Shown here: positions 22,785 to 35,700 of the stretch, in pieces
Numbering within the stretch: the stretch's first letter is position 1
How the letters are laid out: the number at the start of each line of letters is the position of its first letter
NCBI GenBank assembly: GCA_019914945.1
Contig: CM034111.1
Location: 4,092,001 to 4,156,000 of the forward strand
Source: Typha latifolia
Lineage: Eukaryota; Streptophyta; Magnoliopsida; Poales; Typhaceae
Direction: 5' to 3'
Length of the DNA: 64,000 bases
Program-made: the position numbers and the translations under genes
Notes under the pieces: model-generated
Database searches by the model: none
What the model was told of the DNA's origin: nothing
What the model saw: the letters and a program-made list of their open reading frames with translations, nothing else

Positions 22785-25329
22785 TGTAACACCAAAAAAA
22801 AAAAAAAAAAAAAAAAATCTCGACGCACGCGCCACCTTCCCCGTCCTCCCTTCTCCTTCTTCCCTCTCCCTTGCCGTGCACGCCACCTTCCCCGTCTCCC
22901 TCATCTCTTCCCCCTCACCGCAGCCATCCCGCAGCCCCCTTCATTCTCTTCTCCACCTCACTACCCCTCTTCCTCTTCTCTCTCTCGGGTTGCCGACGCT
23001 GGTGCCGACGGAGCCCGGACCGAGAGCCTTCAAGCTTGCCCCCCCTCCTCCGGTAAGCCTTCCTCCCCTCCTTCCTTTCTCGCCTTTTTCTTCCCCTCCT
23101 CGGCCTCGTGCTGCGCTGCCGCCGGCCCCGTGCTGTGCTGTCGGCACCGTCGGCCTCGTGCCGCGTCGCTAGCGTCGCAGCCCCTCGGGCTTTCCGCCTC
23201 CCTTCTGTCTCCCTCCCCCGAAAGAATTGGGGGTGGGAGATGGGTGTTGGTGGGCTGCAGGCCTGGTGTGGTTTTGGGTGGGGCAGCCGCGGCCCCACCC
23301 CACAGTGGTTTCGGGTGGGGCGCAGCCGTAGCCCACCCGGTCTTGGACTCGGGTGGGCTGCAGACCGTAGCCCACCCGGCCGTGCAGGTGGGCCGCTGCG
23401 GGCCGCAGCCCACCTAGACTCGAGTGGGCTGCAGGCTGCAGCCCATTAGCCCAATGTCGGGTGGGCTGCAGTCTGCAGCCCACTATCCCAACCTTGGTGG
23501 GCCGTGGCTGGGCACCCAGCCCACCAATGGGTTGGGTTTGAGCCTACCCATTGCCTCTAGCCTAGCCCATTTGGGGCCATTTGGACCCTATAACCATGTT
23601 TATCTTTTTCACCTGATTTAATTAGCCTGATCCCTAGTAATGATAATTTAGTATCATGTGAATTTTAGGATAACATAAGACTCGCCCTAGGAGACCCCTG
23701 ACTCATGTAATTGCCAACCATAAATACGCTAATAAGATAATTAATTCTATTAGTTCGCTAATCTTACGTATGGCTTACTTGCGTGAATTAATAGAATTGA
23801 TACCGCGTAAGGAGGATTTTGGGCTTCCGGAGGAGCCGGCTAACTGCCGAGTTTTACCATACTGTGGAGACACCCCCCAGGAGAGTAGAGTTATACAAAT
23901 CTAGAATAACATAATTACAGTCATTATACATGTCATGACACTGTAGGAAATGTCAGTATTAATGCATGCAGTTAGTATACCATATTATATCCTTGCATAT
24001 GTGGTTATTGATAACTTGCTCATCATAACATTATGAGAATGTTAATGTAGCATAAACATTAATGCGATAATGCTTTACATGTGTCCTGTATGGTATACTA
24101 TTGCATAGATGTATGATTGCTGTGAATATAGAATGTAATGATCATGATGACTATAACATGCTTTATATAGTCGAATTCTGACTATGCAGTACCCTTACTC
24201 ACTCAGCCCAGGGTTAAGGGTAGAGTATATCTTATATAACTATACTATTAGCGGCCTACACCTGAGGTCGGGAAGCCTGTGTGGCATTCAGGTAGTTATA
24301 CTGCATAGTTAGGACTAGATTATAATGATAGAAAAATATGATTGTAAGGCGGGGATATAACTCTAGCGGTACCTGACGACGCAGGGTTAGGGCGTCTGTG
24401 GATGAGCCAAGGGCTCCTGATTCTCCCGCTGAGAGCGGTGATGATTTAGAGAGAGTGAGATACGGGCTTACGACTGGGGTCCTTAGTCTGATGGCCACAG
24501 ACAACCGGTCACATGTAGTGTCGCCATACACGTGTATGTGACATTACCGCTAGATGTGTATATATCTCCCCTCGAAGGATGATTATATGATGGATGATTG
24601 TTTCTTGAGAGTATTTACCCTGTGTGGTGAATAGCTTAGTGAGTGATGATAAGTATGATTAATGCTTTGGTAGGCCTGAGATGACTAAACTGCTATTTTA
24701 TTGCTATGCATAACATGTAAAACCTATGATTGAGATGTGTACAAATAAGAGATTGTATCAAGCTATATATCTGTGTGAAATTATCATGATACGTTTAGGA
24801 ACTAGCATGTTCCAGGATAGTGACTGGTAATCTTTATCGACTGCATTGATTCAGTAAATTGTGGTAAGTCTTTTCAGTAAGCATGTCGTTATCGTTAGCA
24901 AGTATAGGCATACATTGGATATACACATGTGTTTTCATTATTTTTTTTAGATTGTATGGATTCTACTCGCTGGGCTGTAAGCTCACCACCTCGTGGTGGT
25001 ATTATTTTCAGAGCTAGGGGACGCAGGTACAGGTAGCGAGGAGTAGCTGCTTTTCCTTTCCAGTAGGTTTGTTGGTTGTGTTAAGCCCCTGCGAGGGCAT
25101 GATGACGATGTTATATTTTGGACTTTAGTATTGTATTTTGGATATATATTTGGAAGGCTTGTTGTGGCCTGTGGACTTGTATCCGGACTCTTATAATTGA
25201 GTTTATTTATGGTGAAATTGTGCTGTTGTGTGCCTTGTGAAATCCTTGTACTAATAGGTCATGTGATACACCGCGTGGGGGGATTTACCCACGCGGTTTA
25301 CACGTGTATTTGGAGGTTTGGGTGTTTCA
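22785..25329 (+). mobile_element. Solo LTR (gypsy-type), 2,545 bp, with GTACC target duplication
   Basis: Begins TGTAACACC and ends GGTGTTTCA, so the ends form a short TG...CA inverted repeat. It is flanked on both sides by GTACC (22780-22784 and 25330-25334). There is no internal coding region, primer-binding site or second LTR, hence a solo LTR left by recombination. A long A run follows the 5' end (22794-22817). The segment 22820-23560 is very GC-rich with repeated GTGGGCTGCAG-like text and gives long spurious frames on both strands. The 3' third (ATTCTACTCGCTGGGCTG near 24961) resembles the equivalent part of the smaller solo LTRs in this window. Confidence 0.85.
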
Positions 25330-25416
25330 GTACCCAAGGCATCCATCCCCTCCACCGCCTTATAGTTACTTGTATCCTCCGAAGATAGGCATAGGTTGTA
25401 TGGGCTCGAGTATTCC

Positions 25417-26497
25417 TTAGGGCAGTTCTTGATGCTTGGATAAGCTTTTTAGGTCACAAGGCGTCCTAGGGTAGATTTTGCTAGTGACCTTTTCCCCCTC
25501 AACCATCACTAGGATTCCAACCCGTGATGAAGGGCTAGGATTCACCCGGTTAGTTTGGCCCACAAGCGACATCGTCTCACTATCCCCTTTCTTCTCCATA
25601 GGACTACAATTAACACCTGTAGGCTCAAAAGTCTCAACCTCCATGGCCACCACCTTGTCCGAGTTTGAGTTTGGGACACTTTGCACCTTTGCCCTTTCCT
25701 TAATGCACTCCCCTTTCGCATGACTCGCTGTACCATATGATGGGCAATTTTTCATACATAACATTTTAGAAAACATCCTTAAGATCATCAATTCTAAGGG
25801 GCTTACCAGAGCACGTCACTACTAGAATGAGGTTGTGAATTTTCCAATATCGAATGGAAGATCAAGTAGTCGTATCCAAACTTATGCTGACTTGAAAACT
25901 TTCGGCTGCGGCTTGAATCAAATTTAGCATGTAATCTTGGAAAACCCAAGGACCCTCTATTAGCACAAACAACGTATCTTCCTCCTATAAGAATTTAAAG
26001 ACATAAAAATTATTGTTCATGCCAATGACAATTTTTTTTTCAATATTTGTCAACCTCTGATCAATAAGGCTTCTACGGATATCGATAAGAATGGGTCTTC
26101 CCATAAATCTTCCAAACAGAGAGAAGAGTCATTCCTCCATGTCCTTCTCTAAGGCAAGGGGGTCCAAGATGATACAACCGTCCGTCTAGAGGAGCAATTT
26201 TGGCGAGCAAATCTTCAAGGATAGAAGAGAGGTTGATCGTTCTGACCATTTTCCCTGACGTACGTCACTTGTGTACACGACCGCCACGACAAACTTGCGC
26301 ACAACACTCGGAAGGAGGGATGGGTGTTCCCCTCGAGAGGTCCCTCGCTGAGAGACCACAATAGGCGAAGGCCTAGAAAATAGGCTGTTAGTCCCAATCG
26401 TGTCCTGAGAAGGAATCGAAAGGAGAAAAAAAAACTCCCCAGAACCTCCCGCCGAAGCAATCCAAAATTTTAGCTTAGTTAAGTGCTCATGATTCAA
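25417..26497 (-). pseudogene. LINE ORF1-like relic with degenerate zinc knuckle
   Basis: The frame 25791-25417 carries CPSYGTASHAKGEC followed by an acidic, Ser/Pro-rich segment, as in plant LINE ORF1 proteins. Upstream minus-strand sequence to 26497 contains broken frames that may be the preceding ORF1 domain. Identification is tentative. Confidence 0.4.
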
Positions 26498-26500
26498 TTT

Positions 26501-27323
26501 TTCTTACAAAGATTCACATTAATATTTGATAAATTTTGCATTTAAGTACTATTAAGTTTATTATGAACTTTTTTTTTAGTGAATTGATCTAATTGTCTAA
26601 TCTATATATCAATTAAAATCTACATAAACATAAAACCTACTCTCATAATTCTAGAATAAGACAAACATTTGCAACAAAAAAAAAATTCACATTCTATTTT
26701 TCTCACTCAGGCTCACTTTACATTTCCATTGTTGACTTTTTATTTGTATTTTTTTCTTCCAATTTTATCCTTATTGAATAGTGAAGAGAAAAAAAAAGCC
26801 TCCTATGCATTTAATATATTTTAATAAAATATAACATCCTGTCAATTTTTGCCTTAGATAAACAGCCAATAATATATTTATTCTCTCACATATATTTATA
26901 TAATATATAAAATAATTACAGATTATGTTCTACAAGTTAATCTGACAGTTCATTAAAAAAAATTATTACCACTTTTGCTTTGAAAGGTAGGGATAGTAAA
27001 AACTATCTACTATCTAATATTTATAAAATTATAAATAACGCAAATTAACAATGACCAACTATAAACTAACTACAAATTCACTTTGCACAAGTATCCTCAG
27101 CCAACACTACAAACTCAATACCAAATCTGGCGTCAGAACACATACTTGATCAGTGAGAAAGCCGCAACAAAGTCATGACAACATAATCAAAACAGTAACA
27201 AATCTCCATCTTTGTTGCAGTAGAGAGGAATGCATCTCTTTTCCACTGAGAGAATATTGTGTAAAACTATAAACAGAAGATACACTACCGTAGCTATGTT
27301 ACAATCGGAATAACTTCGGAGGG
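26501..27323. other. AT-rich region downstream of ABCC13
   Basis: AT-rich sequence between the LINE relic and the ABCC13 stop codon. It should include the ABCC13 3' untranslated region. I see no other gene or element. Confidence 0.5.
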
Positions 27324-29794
27324 TCACACTGTAGATGCCTTGGCGAAGCTTGAAAATCTTGAGAATTTGTTCTTCAAAAGAAACTCTGGATTTCCTTGTT
27401 CAACCTACGAGGAAGATAGTACTAATATTTAGACTACTCTGATAAATAAAATATGCCATATTTAAAAATTTCCAACTCCAAAAGAGAGAGATGCAGCATG
27501 GTCCGCAACATATTCATTCTCAAGCTCAAATCGAGTCATCTTTCATAGAATAGCAGTGTGTTATGTGGAATTAACTACATCAACTTCATCATAATGGTAG
27601 ATATAGTTGCATTTCTTTCCTCTAAGAGGATTAGGTAGGGGGTCTACCAAACCCTCTCTCCCCCCACCCCCCTCGACCCCAAGCCACCATATCTGATGGC
27701 CTAACAAAATTAAGAACCCAAACACACTCACACGCGCATGGCCCACACGTGTATATAAGAGAGAGAGAGAGAGAGAGAGAGGCTTACAAGGACACCATGG
27801 TCAAGAACTAAAAGATGGTCCATCTTCATTACTGTAGAGACACGATGTGCTATAGTGAGAACTGTCATGCCTCTGCATACATTAGAAATAGTATTCTGCA
27901 GCAGCAGTGCTGTTTCAGTGTCGATATTTGCTGTGGACTCGTCAAGGCAAAGTATCTACAAAGAACATATTGTATGTTAAGCACTAGAAGAGTTGACCAC
28001 TAGAGTCAGGAAGATAACGATTCAAAGGAAAGAGTAACGAGCATTAAGAGAATGCCATATCCATGAACAGTGGAAAAACAAAATTCATAGACAAATCTTA
28101 TTGTATATTACTAATGAAACTTCCTAGGAAAATTACTTGCTGCGAATAACTGTTATCATTGCAAAATTGTGCCCAGGCTTTTGTAACATAACATAGATAT
28201 ATATAATATATACTACTTGGGAAATAATTGTTTTAGTGGCTATGAACTTAGTGGTTCAACTCTTCTAGACAAATTTATGCTGAAATATTCAGGGAGTGAT
28301 CATAGTCAAATTTTGTACCTTCCCTACATATTTTTTCGCTGTTCCAGATAAGGGGTATCACAAAGCAGATTCATCGAAGGAGAGGTCAACAAAGACCAGA
28401 CAAGCAGAGAAATCCAGATTGCAATGTAGATAAAATATAAGACCAGTAGATAAACATATTTAAGATTTGATTCTTTTTTCCATCTGTTAGATCCTCTTCT
28501 TGGTTCCCTATGTTTTAACAGGAACAGGCATTTTTGGACTCTTTGCAGATTGTTGTGCGACCAATTCATTCTGCCCTCTCCTTTAGTAAGCAGTAACAGC
28601 TAATTCCATTTACCAAAGATATGTAAAATTTTAAAATAAAGAAAAATATTCAAACATTTTCTAATGTGTGTCAAAGGGAGATAGTGGTGAACGACAAACG
28701 GGGAATATTAACCAGGTCTCTGCGATGTGAGGGTAACGATGTGACTGTAATGAAGAGGAGGAAAGGAGAAAAAGGAGACACTGATGGAAGCTGGAAGGAA
28801 AACAGTTTTACTCTTGTGATCATAAGTGGCAGCAGCACTACTCTTGGGTGTACCCCTTCACAGATTATTGATAGACTTAAATGACACAAGATCTGAATAA
28901 AAACTGATAGAACTTTGAATTCAGATGTTCCAGTTAAATATTTTTTGCAAATGACAGCTATCGAAAAATTAACCTTGGAAGACTTGATGATTGCACGAGC
29001 AAGACATATGAGCTGTCGCTGGCCAACTGAAAATGATATACCTCCACTTCCTTCTATATAGATGTCAAGTCCACCAGCTGACTCTACCTCTGCCTTCATA
29101 TGGCATCTTTCAAGAGCTTCCCAGAGTTTTATGTCGCTCGCCATACCAAAAGGATCAAGATTTTCCCTAAAATAATCAAAAGACAACTAGCTTGACTATC
29201 TAAGGGTGAATTTTCCAATTTAAAATGTGATGCAATATACCTCAGTGAAACTGTACTGATTTGAGCAACATGAATAAAACTTGAGTAGGAAGCAAAAGAT
29301 AAAAATAGCAGAGTTACCTTAAAGTTCCTTCAAACAAGAATGGGCTTTGGGGAACTGCCGCAAAATGTCTACGGAGATCTCTAACAGCAATTTCAGCCAC
29401 ATCAAGGTCATCTACCAAAATGCGCCCATCACAGATGGGACTTAGACGAAAAAGGGCATTTAGTACACTAGATTTCCCAGCTCCTGTCCTCCCGACTATT
29501 CCAACCTAGTAAATAATACGGTAAAAGATTTGATAGAAAAAGAAACCAATGGAAATGATCAGATACTATGTTCTCCACTTAGAAATAGTAAAATTTGGTT
29601 AGAAAACGAAACTTGCAATGATCAGATAGTACCTGCGTGCCTGCAGCAATACTAAATGAAACATCCTTTAAAGCAGCAGGCAATGCTGGCTTGTATCTAA
29701 GAGTAACATGTTCAAACTCAATTTTTCCTTCAGTTGGCCAGTTTGGTCCAAGACATTGTGATCCTTGAAGTTCTTCTTGAGGAACATCCATATA
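27324..29794 (-). CDS. ABCC13: ABCC13 exons for nucleotide-binding domain 2 (5 exons, stop)
   Basis: Exons 29794-29633, 29505-29318, 29166-28974, 27955-27788 and 27404-27324. All catalytic motifs are canonical: Walker [11 protein letters not shown]-loop VPQSPFLF, signature SFSVGQRQ, Walker B ILCLDES with the catalytic Glu, and switch TIAHR. The protein ends KASTV before TGA. A GA microsatellite lies just downstream of exon 27955-27788. Confidence 0.95.
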
Positions 29795-32700
29795 CTACAA
29801 GTGTTGACCAATTCTTTCAAAGATAAGTGAATGCTTTATGACAACAAAAAGATGATCCATTTACCTCGAGAATTCTCTCAACAGAGATCATTTCCTTCTC
29901 TGTTTCTGTGAAACTAGTCAGAAAGCTACTCAACAATGATACAACTGGTGCTGCATAAGATAGGGCCAAGCCTACCTGCATTGCAATAGATATTAGCTTA
30001 ATATCGAACAGTTCTGGACACAAGATAGTCTACTTGCCAGTAATAGCTTATGAAACCAAAGGATTAGCATGTAAAGTTAAGGATTCTTCCTTGTTAAACC
30101 TACCAGTCCAGGTGTACCAAAACTAAATGGAAGACGTCTGCCACAGCCAATAACAGCCATCATGGAGATGGATAAAATGATAAATGCTGCCAACAACTAA
30201 AACAATTTACCGGTTATTTCAGAAAAAACAAATTCTACTACATAAAAAAGCTAAAAGTTCCACCAAAAGAGATGCTCAGTTAATTTTAAAATACTCCTTC
30301 GAAATACATGTTACATTCGATAACACTCGAAATACGTCCAATGGCAGAATGAAAATAACGTCTATGAGAAACTTAATAGAGTAGGAATAATACTTGGAGG
30401 CGCAAAGAGAGCCACAAGCTTGCTGTCAACTCTGAGAAGGATGTCTGCTGATACAATGATATGTGTTCTATAAATCTGGTCATGAATAATTCCTGTACAT
30501 TATTTTCCATCAGATAAGTTTATTATCTCAAAGAAACTTCATCTACACTAGAATTTTAGTGTAAAAGGCTATGAGTAATAATGGCCTCACAGTGAACAAA
30601 TAATACACATTAGAAATAACATATTACGTTACATTCTGCATAAAAAACCACAAGAATTTTGTAGGTCATATTTACCAAATTTTCAGTTCTCTAAAAATAC
30701 TTATTGATTTACACTTCTTTATTTATATATTCGCATACAGAAAAAAGAAAGAAGCATGAGAAGCCATCTGATTAACTGCATTCAACGAAAAGTCCATATA
30801 TAGGTCAGACCAAAGAAAGTTGATCCACTTTGATCTAAGGGAGGTCAGACCAAAGAAGTTCTTATGCAAGCATCCACTAGATTTCTTTGTTCCTTCTTAA
30901 GGTCAAAGAACACAAGTAGAAAAGGTGCATAATCTAGAACCTAGAAAAGTGTCATGAATAAATTAAGAAATCATAGCATTTCATAATAAAAATCTGAACA
31001 AAATTTTGTCTATTTGGTAAGATTTATATAATGAAACTAAGGAACTATCATTACCTCTTTCTGAAATGCCCTTACAGTTGATGAGCCATCCAATGTTTCT
31101 GTAAAAGATGAATAGATAGGTGAACGAGCAACACTGTCAAGCCTCCGGAGTTCACGTGATGTTGACCTATAGTAGAACTATAAAAAACATTATTTTCTCC
31201 TGCATAATGATGTAACATGTTTTATCTATTACAAGCAGATACACATAGATGATAGATCTATACAGGAAATTAGTAGTCACTATATAAATGACAAAATATG
31301 AAGTAATCATATACAAATTAGGAGACACTGTTATAAAATAGTAAATTTTCAGACTTGAGGACACCTCTTATTGCAAATTGTAATTGTCATGAAATAGTGA
31401 TCTCCCAATACTATTTCAGACTTGATTACATCAAATTTGATTTACTATTTCAGGCATCAAGAAGATTTGAGCCCCATGAGATTTAATCATGAAGATCTGA
31501 ATATCATAAAACGTATCAAACCAAAAGTTAAAATTTGATAAGCTAGCATGTTGATGTCATATAGTAATGGATGTCATCATTGGCACATAATGTTCAAACT
31601 GTCACATAGTCTATGTGCCTCAAAATTATGCAAAATATAAAAATCATTCTATATGACACAAGTTTAAATAAAAATAAGTATGACATGTTGCAAGAAGTGG
31701 GAGGATAAGTACCTGCAATTTTCTGTAGACATACCAAAATGGAAATAATAGGAGCAAGAAAAAGACCTGAACGATGCCATTTATGGGTAACAATCTTAGT
31801 TTCTGCTTTAGAACACTGATTCAGTCATAACACGGCCAAAATTGATGCCTTCTTTTATATTTACCTGTGCATAGGACAAAACTACCGCAATGCCCAACAA
31901 ACTGAAGAAGTTAGCCATAAGAATATTTAGGATAAATGGAAGCGAATCATCCACTGTGTAAAGATCTGATGATAATCTGCAAAACAAAATAGTTCGATTA
32001 GAGAATATATCCACTCAAGAGTTTCTGAAAGCTAACATAGGAAATTTACTCATTCAAGAGTTTCTATAAGGTTTTGAAGTACAACTACCTGTTAAGAACT
32101 CGGCCACTAGGATTTTGATCAAAAAAATAAACAGGTGCATTGAGTAGTTTATTAAGAAGTTCGGCATGCACCCGAATTGCAGCACGGAGACCACCATTTG
32201 CAAAAGAGAATGCCCTTGCCAAGGTGAAAAGGGAGTTTATGAAACCAAATATGGAAAGAATGACCTACACAAATCATGTCTTGATCAGCATACTGGTGCA
32301 TGCACTAGTTATGAAGAGATTTCATAACTGCATGCATGCAAAGGATCAAAGAAATGTATGCTGTAACTTTTGTGGCAATTGCGTTGAAATGGAGAAAATG
32401 CACATATTGTTACCAGATAAAAGCTTGTGTACTCAGTGCCAGTAGTAGTATCAACCCAGTACGATAACCAGAGGTCATTTCCGTTGCGAGATGCTTGCAT
32501 GAAAAAGGCTGAGACACATATGAGAATAACAACTGGCCAGCTGGCAAACATTGCATAACTTCTGTAAAATGGATGGAAACAGCTCAAAAGTTGTAGATAA
32601 AATATGTATAGCTTCTCATCAGGATATAACTCGCTTGCTTAGTTTTGCTGAAGTTATTTACTTCATTTATAATCTAAATTTTAAACATAGCTATTCCCAA

Positions 32701-35700
32701 GATTTCCACAGCTATAATTCACTCACTTGTACACACTAAGTTCAACTTTGCCCTCTTTTCTTATCTCTTTTTCAGTACTCTCTTGTAATTCATCCGAAGC
32801 AGCTACAGCATCAATTTCTAGCAATAGACTGGAGTCCAACTGACTGGAAGCACTTGTCCTCTTCTCTTCTTCCAAGAATGTTGACGGCAAGATATTTGAA
32901 TCATCTGGTTTACATATTGTTGAATATGGAGATGTTTTAAAACCAGCTGATGTCCCAGCCCACTTTATGTGTCCTTTATCCATAAGAATGATCATATCAG
33001 CAGCAGAAATGGCCTGCATAAAGAGGAACAAAAAGCTCTTAACTCCCCTCTTCTCTTATTCTTCTACGAGACCAAAAAATTCATTTTGTTTATTGGTTTC
33101 TGAAAATTAATAGTAATTCCAATTACCAACAGTTCAGTATATATTGCACTATTGTAGAATGAATGCTAAGAACTTACCTTGTTGTCTAACATATTTCCAG
33201 ATATGCATGATCATAATGAATCATGGAAGTGTATCAACATGGCAATCTTAATGTTCAGAAGAGCACAAAAATTGAAAATTACATTTTCCAAATAAATACA
33301 AGAAATTATATTATGTTATAAGAATCCTAATGTAATATCTATCAAATGCAACCTGAAGATTATGAGTACATAGCAACCGTGTTTTCTGTTTCATCAAAGG
33401 CCCCAGGATAGTTTTCTGTAAGATCCAGAGAGCAACTTGCGGATCAACAGCACTAAGTATATCATCAAGTAGGTAAATATCAGAGTCTTGATAAACAGCC
33501 CTGTAAATATTCAAGTAGTTATGACATCAGAAATCAAAAGTTTGCAACCTCCATAACAGCTTTTAGGGAAGGAAAGCTTCACCTTGCTAATGCAAGACGT
33601 GCTCTCTGTCCACCAGATAAGTTCATTCCTTTTTCCCCAATATGCAACATATCACCTCCAACCATTAAAGATATATCAACATCAAGTGTACAAGCCTTTA
33701 ATACTTCTCCATATCTATATTAAAAGGCAATCCAAGCACTTTGTCAGATGGGAGAAGACAACTCATTTGTCAGATATTCAATGAAGAACTATTAGCATCA
33801 TTTGTTGAAAACAAGACGAGTACAAGTTTTACAATAAAAGAATCTAAGATAGGATTAGCTTGATAGGAGGCCAGGGAGATGGTAAACATGAAAAATGCAG
33901 TTATGTTTGCTTAACTCCACCTTCTAGCATCAAATTGTTTCCCAAGCAAAATGTTATCACGCAATGAACCTGACAAGATCCAAGGAACCTACAACAACCA
34001 TTAGGCATCAGCAATAAATCTGAGAAACAAATTACAAGTGAAATCATAGTCGTTTTGCAAATAAAACCTGTGGTACATATGCAATTGAGCCATGGGAATG
34101 TACAACCCCATGAATAAGCTGCATCTCTCCAAGAATGGAGTTTATCAAGGATGTCTTGCCAGAACCAACCTGAAAAAGCAATAAAGACCAAAGTATGACT
34201 CCAAGATATGCTAGTGATATTAGTCAAGATAAAACATATGCTGAATATTTGGTATTAGAGTTATTTGATTTGATTTTATTTATCTATTTAGATATATGGT
34301 GACTTTATATAAATAGGGCTAATGCCCCCTTTATCATTCCATGAGAAATACATTCACCAAAATCCTCTCTTCTCTTCTTCTCCTCTTCTCCTTTCTCTTC
34401 TCTCCAAACCTATTCTAGGTTTGGATCTTCTATTGTTTCATGGTATCAGAGTTTCCCGATCATTAGGGACATTTCTTAAGATTGGATCTCTCCTCCAACA
34501 CTCTCTCTCTATCTCACTGCTCTTTGGATTTTTTTTTCTTTCCTTCACCCTCTTCAAGCTCGACAGTTCCATAGTAGCCTCTCCCTCTCACTTCGACATC
34601 TTGTCTACAGCAGCCACCACCGCAGTAGCCACCATTGCTGCAGCAGCAATCACCGCCGCTGCAGCAAGAGCAGCAGCAGCCACGTCACTGCAGCAGCAGT
34701 TAGCCACAACTGTGCTTCTCCCTTGGCGCGAGCTCCTCTCCTTACCATCACCATAGTCGCAGTCTTTTCCAGCAGCACTGTTTTCAGCAAGCGCCCACCA
34801 AGTGTTCGACGAAAGTTAGAGTATCCACAACCCTCTTTTTCTGCACAGCAACCCATTTTTTAGCTAGTGCCTATCAAGTGTTCAACGGAAGTTCACTTGT
34901 CCTCAGCTCTTTCATTCAGCAGCACTATTCAAAGTTTTCGCTCACCAGGTGTTCGACAAAAGTTTAGTGTGTCAAATGCAACAGCAGCACAGTAGCAGAA
35001 TTGGTTTCCAGCAAGTGCCCACATAATGTTCGACGAAATGTCAGCGTGGCGAGCTCTTATTCTTTAGCAGTTTTTTTTTTCAGCAATTGCTCACCAAATG
35101 TTCGACGAAAGTCTACTATGTCGAGCCCTCAAGTTTTCAGCAGACTTGACCAAATTTACATCTATTTGGTAGCGTGTCAAGGTTAACAGCACTGTTCACC
35201 GAGTGTTTGACGAAGGCCTAAGTCAAAAAAAAAAAAAAAAAAAAATCGAAACACCCTCAAGGTGTTTGATAGGTTGTCTCTTTTAATGGCACCTTGTGTT
35301 TTGGTTAGCCATGAGAGCTTTAGCTTCACTGGTGTCTCTATTTGTGCCTCTGTTTTCTCTGGTATGACAAAATCTTGAATTTTTGATTCTGGCGCCTCAC
35401 ATCATATGACTGGTGACTCATCCATTTTCACTAGTCTCACCCCTACCCCCACCGCTCTTCCTCATGTTCATACTGCTGATGGGACTCATTATCCCATCTC
35501 TCACATTGGTTACATCACCCCGACCACGGATCCTACTAGTCGTCTTACTTTATTTGATGTTTGGTTTGTTCCTGGTCTTACAATGAGCTTTATTTCTGTT
35601 ACTCAGCTTTCTAACTCTTGTTACACTGTATCCTTCTCTTCTACTTCGTGTGTTGTGCAGGACACGTCAACAGGCCAGAGGATTGGGATCGGTACTCGAA

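Larger units (their letters stand above)
20993..26500 (-). mobile_element. Decayed LINE (L1-like), split by a solo LTR
   Basis: Minus-strand coding relics flank a nested solo LTR. Near the 5' side (25791-25417) is an ORF1-like frame with a CPSYGTASHAKGEC zinc-knuckle relic whose second Cys is Tyr. Near the 3' side (21629-21294) is an RNase H-like domain with ALQTETLAMHMALGKA and VKSDSNILVNLL, as found at the end of plant LINE ORF2. The A-tail relic is at 20993-21041. Most of the endonuclease and reverse transcriptase is missing or unrecognisable. Both pieces belonging to one insertion is an inference from their order and orientation; I could not define a target duplication. Confidence 0.5.

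Noticed and set aside
22755..23483. Long overlapping frames on both strands (up to 220 codons) that look like Pro/Ser/Arg-rich proteins
   Set aside because: They lie in the GC-rich part of a solo LTR with exact target duplications, and all frames are open because of base composition.
28666..28884. 72-codon plus-strand frame in an ABCC13 intron
   Set aside because: Lies opposite intron sequence, with no homology or splice context.
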